This document shows, piece by piece, positions 1 to 10,088 of a stretch of 64,000 nucleotides of DNA (positions within the stretch are counted from its first letter, which is position 1; the number at the start of each line of letters is the position of its first letter). A program made the translations under genes and the position numbers. A model generated the notes under the pieces. The model saw only the letters and a list, made by a program, of their open reading frames with translations. It searched no databases and was not told the origin of the DNA. The stretch comes from Undaria pinnatifida (lineage: Eukaryota; Sar; Phaeophyceae; Laminariales; Alariaceae). The stretch spans positions 5,670,396-5,734,395 of the forward strand of contig JABAKD010000014.1 in the NCBI GenBank assembly GCA_012845835.1. Direction: 5' to 3'.

Positions 1-935
1 CGGCGACTCCCCTTACAGCTACAGTGTAGCTATCAGGGTCAACAGGATGATTTTAGTCAGTCTGTGCGCGGAAACTATAAAACCCGTTTCTGAGGGGGAC
101 AAAATCTGACAGCTGTGAAGGGAAAGCGGGGGCCTGGTTTTGATCAAAAGCGAGCGGGTTTGGAGGGGGGCGGGGGGGGGGGGGGGGGGGGGGGGGAAGG
201 GGCAATTTGTGCATGTAAGCTATAAATCCTTTCGAGGGGATAAATCTGACGGTTTTGGCACCAGTATATTATTGGGGGCGGGGGGGGGGGGGGCAGCTCA
301 ATATGTGCCTGGAAACTATACGTTATTTCGAGGGGATAAATGTGACATTTTTGGAAATAATACATCAGTTTATCATGTATATCCTGGGGTAAGTCGTACA
401 ATCAGTGAGTAAAGAGAGGGTGGAGTGTTCGAGGGGGTGGGGTTGGGATGGGTTGGGGGGGGAGGGTGGGGGGTGGGGACGGGGGGGGGGGGGCGGGGGG
501 GGGGGGGGGGGGGGGGGGAGGGCTTTAGGTGAGGGGTTTGTTACACGTGTGGTGCTAGGTCTAGGCGAAGGTGCGGGTGATGGGGAAGAAGGGGGCGTTC
601 GAGGCGGGGGGGGGGGGGGGACAGCGGCATGGATGGCTCTCGAAAGATAATGAGGTGATATCCTGTGCGTGAAGTGTTAATTAATGTGGCGGATTTTGAT
701 ATTTGGTGGGGCGTTTGAGTAAGGGAGAGCAAGAGGGGGGGGGGGGATTTTTAGGAGGTTTAGGTCACAAATAATATTCAAATACACTTCGGCTGTGAGA
801 TCAAAGATATGTAGCAGCTTGTTATACGCGTGGTGCTAGGTCTAGGCGATCGTGCAGGTGGTCGGGAAAGAGGGGGCGTTGGAGGCGGGGGGGGAGGGGG
901 GGAAACACAGCGGCATGAATGGCTCTCGAAAGATA
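1..935 (+). repeat. Dispersed repeat family H with long poly-G runs
   Basis: The first 125 bases are closely repeated at 57363-57490. The stretch at about 820-900 (TATACGCGTGGTGCTAGG onward) is repeated at about 57600-57675. Between the shared blocks lie G-runs of 10-25 bases at about 165-196, 279-293, 480-517 and 608-620. A reverse-strand fragment of the same unit is near 55675-55745. The open frames here only translate poly-G, so I call no gene. The function and mobility class of this repeat are unknown. Confidence 0.7.
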
Positions 936-954
936 ATATATATATACAATAGAA

Positions 955-1640
955 TCATGCAAAAAAAAGAGAAGAAAAAAATGTCGAATAATTTTTCCAA
1001 CGATTTTGTTGGGTTAAAGCAGCCCCGTCACTCAGAGAAAACATTTCAGACGCATGCTACGATAGAGGGGCAATAAGGTATACCTCTTTTTGGCTGAAAT
1101 GGTTTCTGAATGACGGGGCTCATTAACCCAAAATCGTCGGAGGTATTAAGGTATACCTCTTTTTGGCTGAAACGGTTCCTGAATGATGGGGTTTTCCTTA
1201 ACCAAAAATCGTCGGAGGTATTAACGTGTACCCCTTTTTGGCTGAAATGGTTTCTGAATGACGGGGCTCCTTAGCCCAAAATCGTCGGAGGTATTAAGGT
1301 ATACCTCTTTTTGGCTGAAATGGTTTCTGAATGACGGGGCTCCTTGACCCAAAATCGTCGGAGGTATTGAGGTATACCTCTTTTTGGCTGAAATGGTTTC
1401 TGAATGACGAGGCTCCTTGACCCATAAACCGTCGGGAAAAAAAACGACATTTGTTTTCCCCTGAAATTCTTCTCGTTTGTTTGTGTGACACCTAAGCCAT
1501 GATGGGATTTTTCACCCGGTATCGTGTACGTCGTAGCAGTTTTTTTTTCTCCAAATCAGTTTTTGGGAGAGGTCTTAAGCTCCCAAATTGAGGAAACCTC
1601 AGAAAAAAAGTGGTGCACACCTCTATCGTAGCACGCGTCT
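955..1640. mobile_element. MITE family A, copy with five tandem left-end segments
   Basis: A reverse-oriented left-end fragment (about 955-1066) meets a forward copy that ends at 1617-1640 with the family A terminus CTCTATCGTAGCACGCGTC. Between them the left subterminal block, which begins AAGGTATACCTCTTTTTGG, is repeated five times. The repeats start near 1075, 1148, 1223, 1296 and 1369, a period of 73-75 bases. There are no coding domains, as expected for a non-autonomous DNA transposon. Confidence 0.8.
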
Positions 1641-1649
1641 TCAGACAAG

Positions 1650-1920
1650 AAGTGGTATATATATATATACCTTTAATGCCTCTCTCTACCGTGTAGTTTG
1701 TTTTTGTTGAAACGTGCTACGGTAGAGGGGTGCATCCACCACTTTTTTTCTTTCCTGCAAGGTCCATAACCCTTTGAATGAAGAGCTCTATACCCCACTC
1801 CCCCTCCCCCCCCCAAAAAAAATAGTTTTTTGAGCGTAAACTGAAAGTGGAACAAAGAACTCGAGATGAACAAAACCCTCTCAATGGCCTCAGATAGCTG
1901 CTAGGAAACATGCTCTTACA
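1650..1920. mobile_element. Degenerate family A-like fragment
   Basis: CGTGCTACGGTAGAGG at 1711-1726 resembles the family A terminus. It is followed by a block (about 1727-1880) similar to that at 55545-55660. The interior differs from the standard family A body, so this is either a diverged subfamily or a composite. Confidence 0.5.
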
Positions 1921-2264
1921 AATGAAAATAATATTAGCAAAATAATACTGATAAGTGTATCATTCCCACACGGTTTTCGGTTAGGAACCCCCCCGTCACA
2001 TTCAGAAGATATGTTAGCCGTAAAAGTGCCGCCTCTATATCGTAGACACGCGAGCGTCTGGTCGGACCTACAAGCATTACCGGCCCGTCAATAGTAACGA
2101 ACTGGGATAGCCCACCTGCTAGATCCCCTGTTTGAGAAAATGGTGTATTCCGTATCATTACCTAGCTTTTTTTTCAACCGCCGCGCACGCATATTTGTTC
2201 TTCCCCCCGAAGCAGGAGGTATAGTGTTTATTTGCGGGGCTTTACGAGAGAGCCGGTAGCGTAC

Positions 2265-2670
2265 ACCGGTATCACATGTACACAATACTTTATAAAACCC
2301 GGTGTGTAACACGGGCACATAGATTGCCAGAATGATGAACGTAGGGGCGATGCCATTCCGATGTAAATCGAATATCTTTCCATACAGCAGCAGTAGTAGT
2401 AGTACTTAACAATGAAGTCGAATGATCGCACCATAATGCATCTTTGGTATCTTCCGCCAACCATTTGCCCATTTCCTTTCCCCACATCTTCGCCTTTCAT
2501 CATGTCTATTTATTATTGTTTTTACTCTCGGACAATGTAGCATCACTAGATGCCGTTCCGATGTGAATCGAATATCCTTCCATAAAGCAGCAGTAAAAGT
2601 GTATCAATGACCTTTTGCCAACCATTTCCCCATTTCCTTTGCCCACATCTTCTCATGTATCTATAGACTA
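2265..2670 (-). repeat. Dispersed repeat family M, two adjacent copies
   Basis: The block around GCCGTTCCGATGTAAATCGAATATCC with a CAG/TAG-rich tract occurs at about 2345-2500 and again at 2548-2665. It is shared in the same orientation with 6055-6120 and in reverse with 52460-52570. The minus-strand peptide is partly conserved between copies (tyrosine/cysteine-rich, then ER/GYxIYIG). No known domain is seen. The preceding 1934-2265 shows nothing recognisable. Confidence 0.6.
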
Positions 2671-2984
2671 CTTCCTTTCCCTACGATAGACGCGAACCAA
2701 CGAACTACCCAATATATATATATATGATCATTCTTTTTTTCGGGGATTCGGTCAGGAGTTTTTTTTCGTCTCGGCCTCAGTATACGATTCTCGGAACTGG
2801 AATTCTCGGTCAAATAGTCTTCGGGGGGCGGCTCCAACGCCCCTCGCCCTGCCGTATCCGTTCCGCACCTCGACGTAAACCCGGATAGATGCTGAGCGAG
2901 ACAAGCGAGAAGTGCGTTTTTTTTTTTATTCTGGGCGGTATACGCCCGAGCTATTCTTGGATCTTGGCATATATTATAAAAAAT
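2671..2984. other. No recognisable feature
   Basis: There is a short TA microsatellite near 2711-2724 and a poly-T run near 2917. No exon, RNA gene or copy of the repeat families defined elsewhere was recognised. Confidence 0.5.
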
Positions 2985-3060
2985 GAAAATGCACTCCAGC
3001 TGTGAGATCGAAGATTGTGTCGAAACTCATCTTTGCAAGCTATGTGTGATACTTCGATAT
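2985..3060 (+). repeat. Fragment of dispersed family K (short variant)
   Basis: The segment around CTCCAGCTGTGAGATCGAAG and CTCATCTTTGCAAGC also occurs at 57245-57320. It resembles the start of the longer family K copies at 38310 and 48410. Confidence 0.55.
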
Positions 3061-3254
3061 ATGTAGAACTTGAACGAATAATAAATACGGGACAACATTT
3101 CCAAACTGGCATAATTTCCAAATTGGCAACTAAATTTCCTCCCGACGATGCTTTTTTCATTGGCCGCCTCGAAGCGCTTGCCCTATCGTATCTACAACTT
3201 ACTGCTGTGTGTAGTTTCCTTTCGGTGCAGTGAGTATAGTGCTATACTGTACAT

Positions 3255-3720
3255 AGCCAACGAACGATGTGTCGTGAGTACGATTCTCACCCAGATCATA
3301 TTTGGTATTCAGGAGCGTGCTCGCTGGAGACGTTATGAATGGTAATGATAGTTGTTAGCGTTCTCCTGAGCACTACAACTGTAGTACGTGGAGAGGGGAT
3401 AGCTCCGGAGATCCCTCTTACGAAGTCGGTGATAAAAATAATAATAATTAACGAACCGGAAAACATACTTAGTTGTTTTTTTGCATAATAACCCCACTCA
3501 CTGTGAGTTTTACTGAGTCACGTGACAGTGGGTAGTGCTATGTGTCGTGAGTTCGATTCTCACCGACCTCATATTTTTCTTTTGCAAGCGTGCGCGCTGA
3601 CGACATCATGAATGGGTTTTTTGTTTGGTAGTTTAACATTCATATAGTAGCACTACCCACTGAGCTACTGAGTCAAGTGATTAAGTAGCTCCGTGGGCAG
3701 TGCTGTAGGATTTCTCGGTC
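3255..3720 (+). repeat. tRNA-like SINE remnants
   Basis: GTGAGTTCGATTCTCACC at 3548-3565 has the form of a tRNA T-arm with a B-box. A similar GTGAGTACGATTCTCACC is at about 3269-3286. TAGCTCCGTGGGCAGTGC near 3685 resembles a D-arm/A-box. No complete cloverleaf can be drawn, so these look like decayed tRNA-derived elements and not working tRNA genes. Confidence 0.4.
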
Positions 3721-3982
3721 AAATCACTTTGATCGAAGGCCGCCGTCCAAGCGAGAAGCGCGCGAAAAATTGTATTTTGAACGGTACTCTCCAGTTATTC
3801 TTCGGATCTCGATGTATGGAGAGGTCGATAAATAAAACTTGCAAGACATTATTTCCAAATTGGCGTCATATTTTGTGTCAGAACAAATAATAACATTACT
3901 GTAAAACCCCCCCCCATGGTACTGCAATAGGGATCATAGTAGAGCATTTCTTTGTTGAATTTCGGTAGGTACACGTACATAC

Positions 3983-4315
3983 ATGGATATAGACGTGGCA
4001 AGCGCACGCATGACTAGACTAAACGAGGAGGAGGTAGTAGTGATTACGATTACTGCGCCAGAAAAAGCCACACAGCAGCATTGCGAGCGGCTGCGTCCCC
4101 GGGGCCTCGAGGGTTGTATTATACAAGTTCTTCCTGTTGTTAAGCTGCGCCACGCGAAGGTGGTAGTAAGTAGACAGTATCCACGGAAGAAACCAGTGGT
4201 GGCATGCATTCGTCCCGGTATCGCATTGTTTGGTGTTTTTTTCCCCCGAGAAGACTCTTTGGAGAAATGTAGGCGGCGTGTGGATGGCTTGCTTTGTTGT
4301 TGCTGTGGTCCCTGA
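3983..4315 (+). CDS. Hypothetical 110-residue open frame
   Basis: The ATG-initiated frame has an acidic, valine-rich start (MDIDVAS, then NEEEVVVITI) and a basic middle, and it ends in a cysteine run. I recognise no domain. A 139-codon frame overlaps on the opposite strand, so the openness may come from base composition. It lies just upstream of a family C MITE. No splice partners or homologous copy are visible in the window. It could be an exon fragment or a chance open frame. Confidence 0.2.
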   Translation: MDIDVASARMTRLNEEEVVVITITAPEKATQQHCERLRPRGLEGCIIQVLPVVKLRHAKVVVSRQYPRKKPVVACIRPGIALFGVFFPREDSLEKCRRRVDGLLCCCCGP

Positions 4316-4492
4316 CTCCGTTGCTGTGGTCATTTGCCGGTCAAGTGCAAGCGGTCGCGTGTTGGTACGTAACTGACAAATACGTTTGTGTTGCTTCGTA
4401 CTTGACGTGCTCCTTGCTGCTGATTGCTGATTGATCATCTCTTCTATCTAGTGAGTTTTTTTTTTTTGGCACAGTTGACTTCTTTTACTTTC

Positions 4493-4742
4493 GAGTCTTA
4501 CTACGGTAGCCCCCCCCCAACTTTTCTTTAACGAAATCGCCTGTTTTGAAACCAGCTTCCGGCCGTATCTCCTGAAACACGGCGACCTTAGCCATCCCGA
4601 CGGTCATCGTTCGATACTCCTCTGCAAACAAGAAAGTATATGAAGATTGCGTTTTCATACCGTTCTTCCTCGTGCCGAGCTGTCGTGAAACCTTCGTGAA
4701 AGGAAATGGCTGTTTTGGGGGGGGGCTATCGTAGTATCAGTC
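4493..4742 (-). mobile_element. MITE family C copy
   Basis: It starts GAGTCTTACTACGGTAGCCC and ends with the near-complement GGGCTATCGTAGTATCAGTC. The interior (TTTAACGAAATCGCC, CGGCCGTATCTCCTGAAACACGG) matches the other family C copies in reverse orientation. It is about 250 bases long with no coding capacity. Confidence 0.8.
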
Positions 4743-4754
4743 TTTCCAGCTTTT

Positions 4755-5035
4755 GGACATACAAGCCGTGGTCACAGGTGTCGTCCTTCCCTTCCCCCCC
4801 CCCCCCAGTTATTGCCTTCATTTATTTTGGCGCACGGGGTTCAGCACCCACTGATCGTCGATTTTTCATCGAGTGTTGCTAACTCACGCTCTCGCGCTTT
4901 CCGCAAGTCAATTAGTACACAAGACGAAAATATATGTGTGAGTAAGCACTCGGGGGGATTCGAACTCACGAAGCTGAGATCTACAATACCAGGCTCGAAG
5001 ATAACCTGATACGCCACCGGGGCAGTGAGCGATGT
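4755..5035 (-). mobile_element. tRNA-derived SINE, family F, minus strand
   Basis: On the minus strand a tRNA-like head reads GGTATCAGG...GAGTTCGAATCCCC, with the B-box at about 4950-4966. It is followed by a body (TTGCGGAAAGCGCGAGAGCG, AACACTCGATG) and a G-rich tail with CACCTGTGACCACGGCTTG. The copy at 45760-46045 is nearly identical over this length. Confidence 0.7.
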
Positions 5036-5039
5036 AGAG

Positions 5040-5340
5040 CCGGTCGCCCCGGTGGTCTAGTGGGGTTACACTCGAATATACTACTTAATACGGAGTATAT
5101 GCTAGCGTTGGTCTTTGAGTTAAATAGCCACCGTTGTGAGCTTCGTTGGCTTGCTTTATTTATTTGCAGAAATAAATGGGAAAAAAAAGGATCAACTAAC
5201 TGCTGAAATCGCCTAGCGGCGTGGGTAGGTACAAATCGACGCGAATCAACGAGGGAATAAATTGCTGAATTCTTCTCGCGATAAAAATCAGGGCAGGTAC
5301 CGCAGTGGGGAGGGGGGAGGGGAGCCCGCCATATGCCCCG
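5040..5340 (+). mobile_element. tRNA-derived SINE, family F, plus strand
   Basis: CCCCGGTGGTCTAGTGGGG at about 5047-5065 fits a tRNA A-box. The downstream body (CGCCTAGCGGCGTGGGTAGG, CGACGAGGG-type motif, CTCGCGATAAAAATCAGGGC) and G-rich tail match the copy at 44405-44660. It sits tail-to-tail against the minus copy just upstream. Confidence 0.65.
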
Positions 5341-5401
5341 GATCTAAGATATACTACTGCATTGGGAGGGCGAGAGTAATGCGAGCATCACAATAAATGG
5401 G

Positions 5402-5677
5402 ATGGGAAAAAGAAAAGAAGCGAAGTGTATTGCTGCAGCTGCAATAACACGGCACCCAAGCAAGTTGCACCGATCGACTCGATCTGGACTGACGGCTGTT
5501 GTATCATGCAATTGGTCCATGTACAACTTCTCTAATTACACGTCGACGGCTGTTGTATCATGCAATTGGTCCATGTACAACTTCTATAATTACACGTCAT
5601 GCAATTGGTCCATGTACAACTTCTCTAATCACCCGCAGCGGACATGGTCAGTCACCTTACTGACCCCGGATGTTTGA
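5402..5677 (+). CDS. Hypothetical open frame with tandem repeats
   Basis: This is an ATG-initiated 91-codon frame. A 55-base unit starting at 5491 is repeated at 5546 and partly at about 5600. It encodes a repeated block of the type TAVVSCNWSMYNFSNYTS. The repeat length is not a multiple of three in every unit, but the frame survives. It may be a local duplication with no coding role. No family is recognised. Confidence 0.2.
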   Translation: MGKRKEAKCIAAAAITRHPSKLHRSTRSGLTAVVSCNWSMYNFSNYTSTAVVSCNWSMYNFYNYTSCNWSMYNFSNHPQRTWSVTLLTPDV

Positions 5678-6004
5678 TCGAGAAAAGCTATCATAAGAAA
5701 CGCACTCGACACGTCTCGTCGCCAGACTAAAGAGTCAGTCGGCGTGTGCCTGGATTTATCCGATCGAAATCTGATTTGAATGAAGCTCGGAATCGGCTTC
5801 ACATAAAAAAACGGTAGCTATTAGTCTAGTCTAATAGTAGTACATTGTTATGATTGTTGGTCAATACCGAAATCTTTGCAATACCTTACATACTGTACTT
5901 GCAGACTATGATTGTGTGTGGCGACGTATTTTACTTTACCCAAAGTATTGAATCGAACAATTCCAAGTGCTGCCCTGCCCTACCCGAAGCATGTGTGCCG
6001 GCAC

Positions 6005-6120
6005 CCATGCGGAGCCCTTGCATCTACTATTATTATTCTTTTCGTTGTTATTTTTGCCCTCCGGCAATGTTGCGTAGATGCCGTTCCGATGTAAATCGAA
6101 TATCCTTCCATAAAGCAATA
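6005..6120 (-). repeat. Dispersed repeat family M copy
   Basis: The block GATGCCGTTCCGATGTAAATCG followed by AATATCCTTCCATAAAGCA is shared with 2350-2390, 2548-2590 and, inverted, 52510-52570. Confidence 0.6.
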
Positions 6121-6140
6121 TCTAAATTGCGTGATTTTTA

Positions 6141-6545
6141 TTGCCTCGAGTGTGGTTGAATGATGTTTTACCCTACTATTCTATGTACAAACAAGGCAGA
6201 TCTTCTATTCCCCAACCCGCAGCCCTTGGCCCGAGAAAACAATTCACCATCCACCCTGACCTCTGGACCCTGTTTTACAGCGACATAAAACGAGACACCA
6301 ACACCCATAATAACTCAATACAGGGGCAGACCATCATGGTACCTGCAGGATGGGCTGGTTCAATTGCATTATACGAATTAAATCTATTTTTGATTTCTGA
6401 GATCCTATTGTAAATCCGATGTGGCGTCAAGGCTTTTATACGGACGAGCACCCGACGAACACGTGGGACGACGGTTCGGGCTTCGTGTTCACGGCCTCCG
6501 GCGGCCCCTGCAGGGGACCGTGGTTAACTACGTGTATGCCCCCGA
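6141..6545 (+). other. Two unassigned open frames, possible exon remnants
   Basis: The frame at 6141-6413 includes an ordinary-looking stretch (KQFTIHPDLWTLFYSDIKR). The ATG frame from 6419 begins MWRQGFYTDEHPTNTWDDGS and runs into the terminus of the next MITE at 6543. The amino-acid composition is protein-like, but I recognise no family and no clean splice sites join them. They could be exon remnants cut by the MITE insertion. Confidence 0.25.
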
Positions 6546-6804
6546 CGCGTTCCACGATAGAGAGGTGCACATGCACCGCTTTTTTCGGAGGTTCCTCACA
6601 TTAGGAGGCTTAAGACATGTCGTTCTTAACCCAAGAACTGATTTGGGAGAAAACCATCCCATGGCCTAGGTATATACAACGAGAAATCATGCCAACGAAA
6701 AATAAATAACAAAATCCGACAAATTTTGAGGGCTAAGGAGCTCCGTCGTTCAGAAACCATTTGAGACAAAAAAAGTGCTACACCTCTATCGTAGCACGCG
6801 TCTT
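6543..6804 (-). mobile_element. MITE family A copy
   Basis: It runs from GACGCGTTCCACGATAGAG to CACCTCTATCGTAGCACGCG. The interior is the reverse complement of the family body (GAGGAACCTCC-type, CCCATGGCCTAGGTA, AAGGAGCTCCGTCGTTCAG). It is about 262 bases long with no coding capacity. Confidence 0.85.
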
Positions 6805-6824
6805 TGCCGCACTAAGTGCGGGTT

Positions 6825-7100
6825 CACGCCCGGGTGGGACCAGGTCCCTGGCGCGTGATTGTTTATATCAGTGCGACTCCGCCGACTCATTTGGGTTTCC
6901 ATAATAGTTAGTTGCGGGGAAGACTGTCCAATACGGGATGCATTTTTTCCTTCTTGAGCGGCGCTCCCTCGACCGGAGGGGCCTGATTTGTCTCTCACTT
7001 GGCTCTCCTGGCTTGAGTCGGCAAATCGACTAGCCATCAGTTGGCTTCACTGGTCAGTCGACTTGCCAACTAAAGCCAGTTAGTTGGCTAACGGTCCCTT
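6825..7100 (+). repeat. Diverged dispersed repeat related to 62590-62820
   Basis: The segments TAGCCATCAGTTGGCTTCAC and GCCAACTAAAGCCAGTTAGTTGGC match, in reverse, the block at 62590-62820. Both sides have GTCGGC/GCCGAC motifs and a short spacer. It is probably an old copy of the same SINE-related element. Confidence 0.4.
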
Positions 7101-7525
7101 CCACTTTGGTTTGTTTGTGTTTTTATCCCTGGGGTATTCCTCCACTCCAGAGTGTCTGGAGCCTGTCCTGTGACCACGGACTTGATTATGCAAGTTAATG
7201 TGAGAACAACAACAACAACAACCTACCGATTAGTTATTAGCTATCAAATCCCGCCGACTCACAGCTGTAAAAAGGTTGCAGCACTATCTAGTAATATTCA
7301 TAGTATTAATAGTATTAACACTAGCCGCACGAAGCAGCCCGGATTGCTTGGGTAATATAGAGAGACACGGGTAAGGGATATATGCCCGAGCCGAACAGCG
7401 CATCAGGAGCAAAAAGACGTGCGACGGCGAAGCGGGTCGCAGCACGATACAAAATTATTGCTTGATTGTGCTTGTCGGCGGGCTGACTGCACGCTCTTCT
7501 TATTTAATACATGGTTGATACAGGT

Positions 7526-7610
7526 ACGCATGCTACGATAGAGGTATACCTTTTTTTGGCGATTTTTTTTCTGAGTGACGGGGCTCCTTAAGCCCAAATC
7601 GTCGGAAAAA
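7526..7610 (+). mobile_element. MITE family A left-end fragment
   Basis: ACGCATGCTACGATAGAGG is followed by the left body (TATACCTTTTTTTGGCGA, CTGAGTGACGGGGCTCC) and then breaks off. The right half is absent. Confidence 0.75.
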
Positions 7611-7637
7611 AATAGGCTGACTAATAAGATCAGTTGA

Positions 7638-8293
7638 TAGTCGTTCTACGGTAGCCCCCCCAACATTTCTTCAACAAAATCGTCGGTTTCGAAACCAACT
7701 CCTATGATACCGGCCGTATCTCCTGCAATACGGTGCCCCCTGCCCCCCCGACGTCATCATTCGATAGTCCCCTGCAAGCAAAATATATATGAAGATTGAA
7801 TTTTTCTTATTATCCGTCCTCATGTCGAGTAGTGGCCCTGAAACGTCCGAAAATCGACGTCATCATTCGATAGTCCTCTGCAAGCAAAAAAAATACTCCG
7901 GAGTATATGAAGATTGAATTTTTCATGTAAGAGTCATCCCACGGTAGGGGTTGCAGTTGTATGATTGCGCCAAAAAGTCCCTGGGCGATTGAGTTCCTCA
8001 TGTATATGTGAGGGACTGCTGGTCAATGAAGTAATTTCACTTGTGCATTCTATTTTTCGGACCAAGGCATCGAAGCTTGATCGTGTTGTGCGACCGAATG
8101 CCTTCGAAGTCATTTTTCGGGTGAGATATTGAGTTCCTCATGTGGGGAGCTCAGGGACTTCTTAGAAGATGATGCTGCAACCCTACCGTGGGCTAGCTCA
8201 TAATCCTTCCTCATGTCGAGCAGCCCTGAAACGTCCGTTAGAGAAAATCGCTGGGTTTTCTGGGGGCTAGATAATCGTAGGATCAGTCTTGAG
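7638..8293 (-). mobile_element. MITE family C copy interrupted by a family D MITE
   Basis: The left end TCGTTCTACGGTAGCCCCCC starts at about 7638. A 75-base internal segment (GACGTCATCATTCGATAGTC) is duplicated at 7768 and 7856. The right end, with GGGGGCTAGATAATCGTAGG, lies at about 8260-8293. Family D sits between the two halves of the ATGAAGATTGAATTTTTC / CATGTCGAGCAGCCCTGAAA block. Family C was therefore in place first. Confidence 0.8.
7931..8199 (+). mobile_element. MITE family D, nested in family C
   Basis: It begins GAGTCATCCCACGGTAGGGG and ends with the near-complement CCCTACCGTGGGCTAGCTC. The interior contains two facing GATTGAGTTCCTCATGT / GAGTTCCTCATGTGGGG blocks. It is about 270 bases, non-coding, and strongly palindromic overall. 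Confidence 0.85.
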
Positions 8294-8355
8294 AGGACCC
8301 GGGTCAATCATCAAAAGTTTCGGCCGAAAAGTGTCATGACAACCCCTTATCATAG

Positions 8356-8624
8356 GACTGATTCTACGATGACAGCCCCCCCCCCCCCCCCAAAGCCAGC
8401 GATTTTTTTTTTACGAACGTTTTCACTTGGCTGCTCGATTCGAGAGGAAGGATGCTTTGAAAAAGCTATGTGAACTCGTACGTTTTTTGCTTTGTACAGG
8501 GCTATCGAACGATGACGTCGGGGTGGCAAGGGGCAGCGTATTTCAGGAGATACGGCCGGGGGCTGGTTTCAAAACCGACGATTTCCTTAAAGAAAAGTTG
8601 GGGGGGGCTACCGTAGAACGACTC
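8356..8624 (+). mobile_element. MITE family C copy
   Basis: It starts GACTGATTCTACGATGACAG and ends GGGGCTACCGTAGAACGACT. The interior has GACGTCGGGGTGGC, TTTCAGGAGATACGGCCGGG and GTTTCAAAACCGACG. It is about 269 bases and intact. Confidence 0.85.
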
Positions 8625-8625
8625 A

Positions 8626-8801
8626 TAGCACGTCGTACACCTAGGCCACATGGGATTTTTCATCCGGCAGCTGTTTTATTTTTTCTCCCCAAATGAGTTT
8701 TTGGGCGAGGGACGTGACTTACTAAGCTTCTCCCCTAAAGCCAGGAACCTCAGAAAAAAGAAGTGGTAGTGCACCCTCCCTCTATATCGCAGCATGCATC
8801 A
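8626..8801 (+). mobile_element. MITE family A right-half fragment
   Basis: It includes CACCTAGGCCACATGGG, TTTTTCATCCGGCAG, CAAATGAGTTTTTGGGC and a degraded end TCTATATCGCAGCATGCATC. It abuts the family C copy directly, and no left half lies on the other side. Confidence 0.7.
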
Positions 8802-8819
8802 CTATACCACTGTCCAGAG

Positions 8820-9480
8820 TTTTTTTTTTTTTTTTGGTTGCAGCCCTGTATATGACCTGGGTTCCAAAGCGAAAATGTGTATGAAAACAACTCCCAGCTT
8901 GAAACCTCACGACCATCCAGCCGTCTTCAAACTATTAAAACTCTAATTCCAATAATTAACATAGTTTCGCCTGAAATTAACGTAGTTGGGTGCAGCTTCA
9001 GAGAGGGGGCGGAGGGGGGTGTCGACAATCGATAGACGATTTTTTTTCGGGTGCGCAGCAGGGAGGGGAACATGCCAAGACCAGCGGTTTCTGCGATGAC
9101 CACACCATGATGAGTCGCAGTCTGCCGGAGGGCGGGGTGTGAGTAATGTCCAAACTGCGATCTACCATGAAATTAGCTAATTTAAAAATGTTTCTATGAG
9201 GCTTAGTTTGGGTAGTAAGCAATATTGGTCAACCTTTTGCAAGTGGTCAAACGGACTAGTAGTACCTTCTAATTGCGGAACATGAACCACACGCCACGCG
9301 CGCGCGTCGAAAGAACAGCAACATGAAGGGTTTCGGGCTGGAATTTTCGTATTCGGGAAAATCGTGCCCACATACCAAAATTCAGTGTAGAAGAGAACGA
9401 GTCCCAAACTTTTTGAAGTATTTTCATATTATTTTGTTCGTTCCTGTAAACATTAGCCCCTGCTGATGACTTTTTTGCGC
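8820..9480. other. Mostly unassigned; a SINE E 3' fragment near 9195-9262
   Basis: AGGCTTAGTTTGGGTAGTAAGC followed by GCAAGTGGTCAAACGGACTA is the 3' end of family E. The remainder shows a poly-T run and no exon or RNA gene that I recognise. Confidence 0.5.
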
Positions 9481-9489
9481 AGTGCCTCT

Positions 9490-9945
9490 GTGTTAAGGAA
9501 TTAGTGGGGTATTAGTCCGTTTGACCACTTGCAACTGGTTAACCAATAGCTTACCCAAACTAAGCCTTATAACACTCTCCCCCCCTGAAACGGCGGGATA
9601 GCAGGTCGGCCGGATATACGGGCGGACCTGTCAATATATTCAAGCCGTTTCGTTTCCTGGGTATACCGGGGAGAGTATTTTTCAAGTTCGCCATGGGAAA
9701 ATCTGAAAAAGTTTATTATAGTGGATGTGCGGATCGAACCCACGACCCAAAAAACCCAGGTCCTGCCGACGACGCCATTTGTTAAGGAATTAGTGGGGTA
9801 TTAGTCCGTTTGACCACTTGCAACTGGTTAACCAATGTCCTGCCGACGACGCCATTTGTTAAGGAATTAGTGGGGTATTAGTCCGTTTGACCACTTGCAA
9901 CTGGTTAACCAATAGCTTACCCAAACTAAGCCTTATTATAACATC
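9490..9945 (-). mobile_element. tRNA-derived SINE family E, with a 72-base tandem duplication
   Basis: On the minus strand the head ends in GGGTCGTGGGTTCGATCCGC, a tRNA T-arm. The body is CTCTCCCCGGTATACCC...CCGGCCGACCTGCTATCC, and the tail is GTTTGGGTAAGCTATTGG...CCACTAATTCC. The tail block with TGCCGACGACGCCATTTG occurs at about 9767 and again at about 9840. Plus-strand family copy: 51328-51612. Confidence 0.8.
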
Positions 9946-10088
9946 TGTTCCCGTACCTGCTACTACTGTATGTAGTAATCTATTGGGAATGATCGCACTC
10001 TCACTGGCGCTGCCGTTATTTTTGGCGTGAAACACGTGTTTGTATCCCGGTACTATGAAAACTGTGTTGTTGTACTTCGAAGTACAAG

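Noticed and set aside
405-650. Glycine-rich open frames at the window start
   Set aside because: They translate poly-G runs of a dispersed repeat, and the other copy does not keep the frame.
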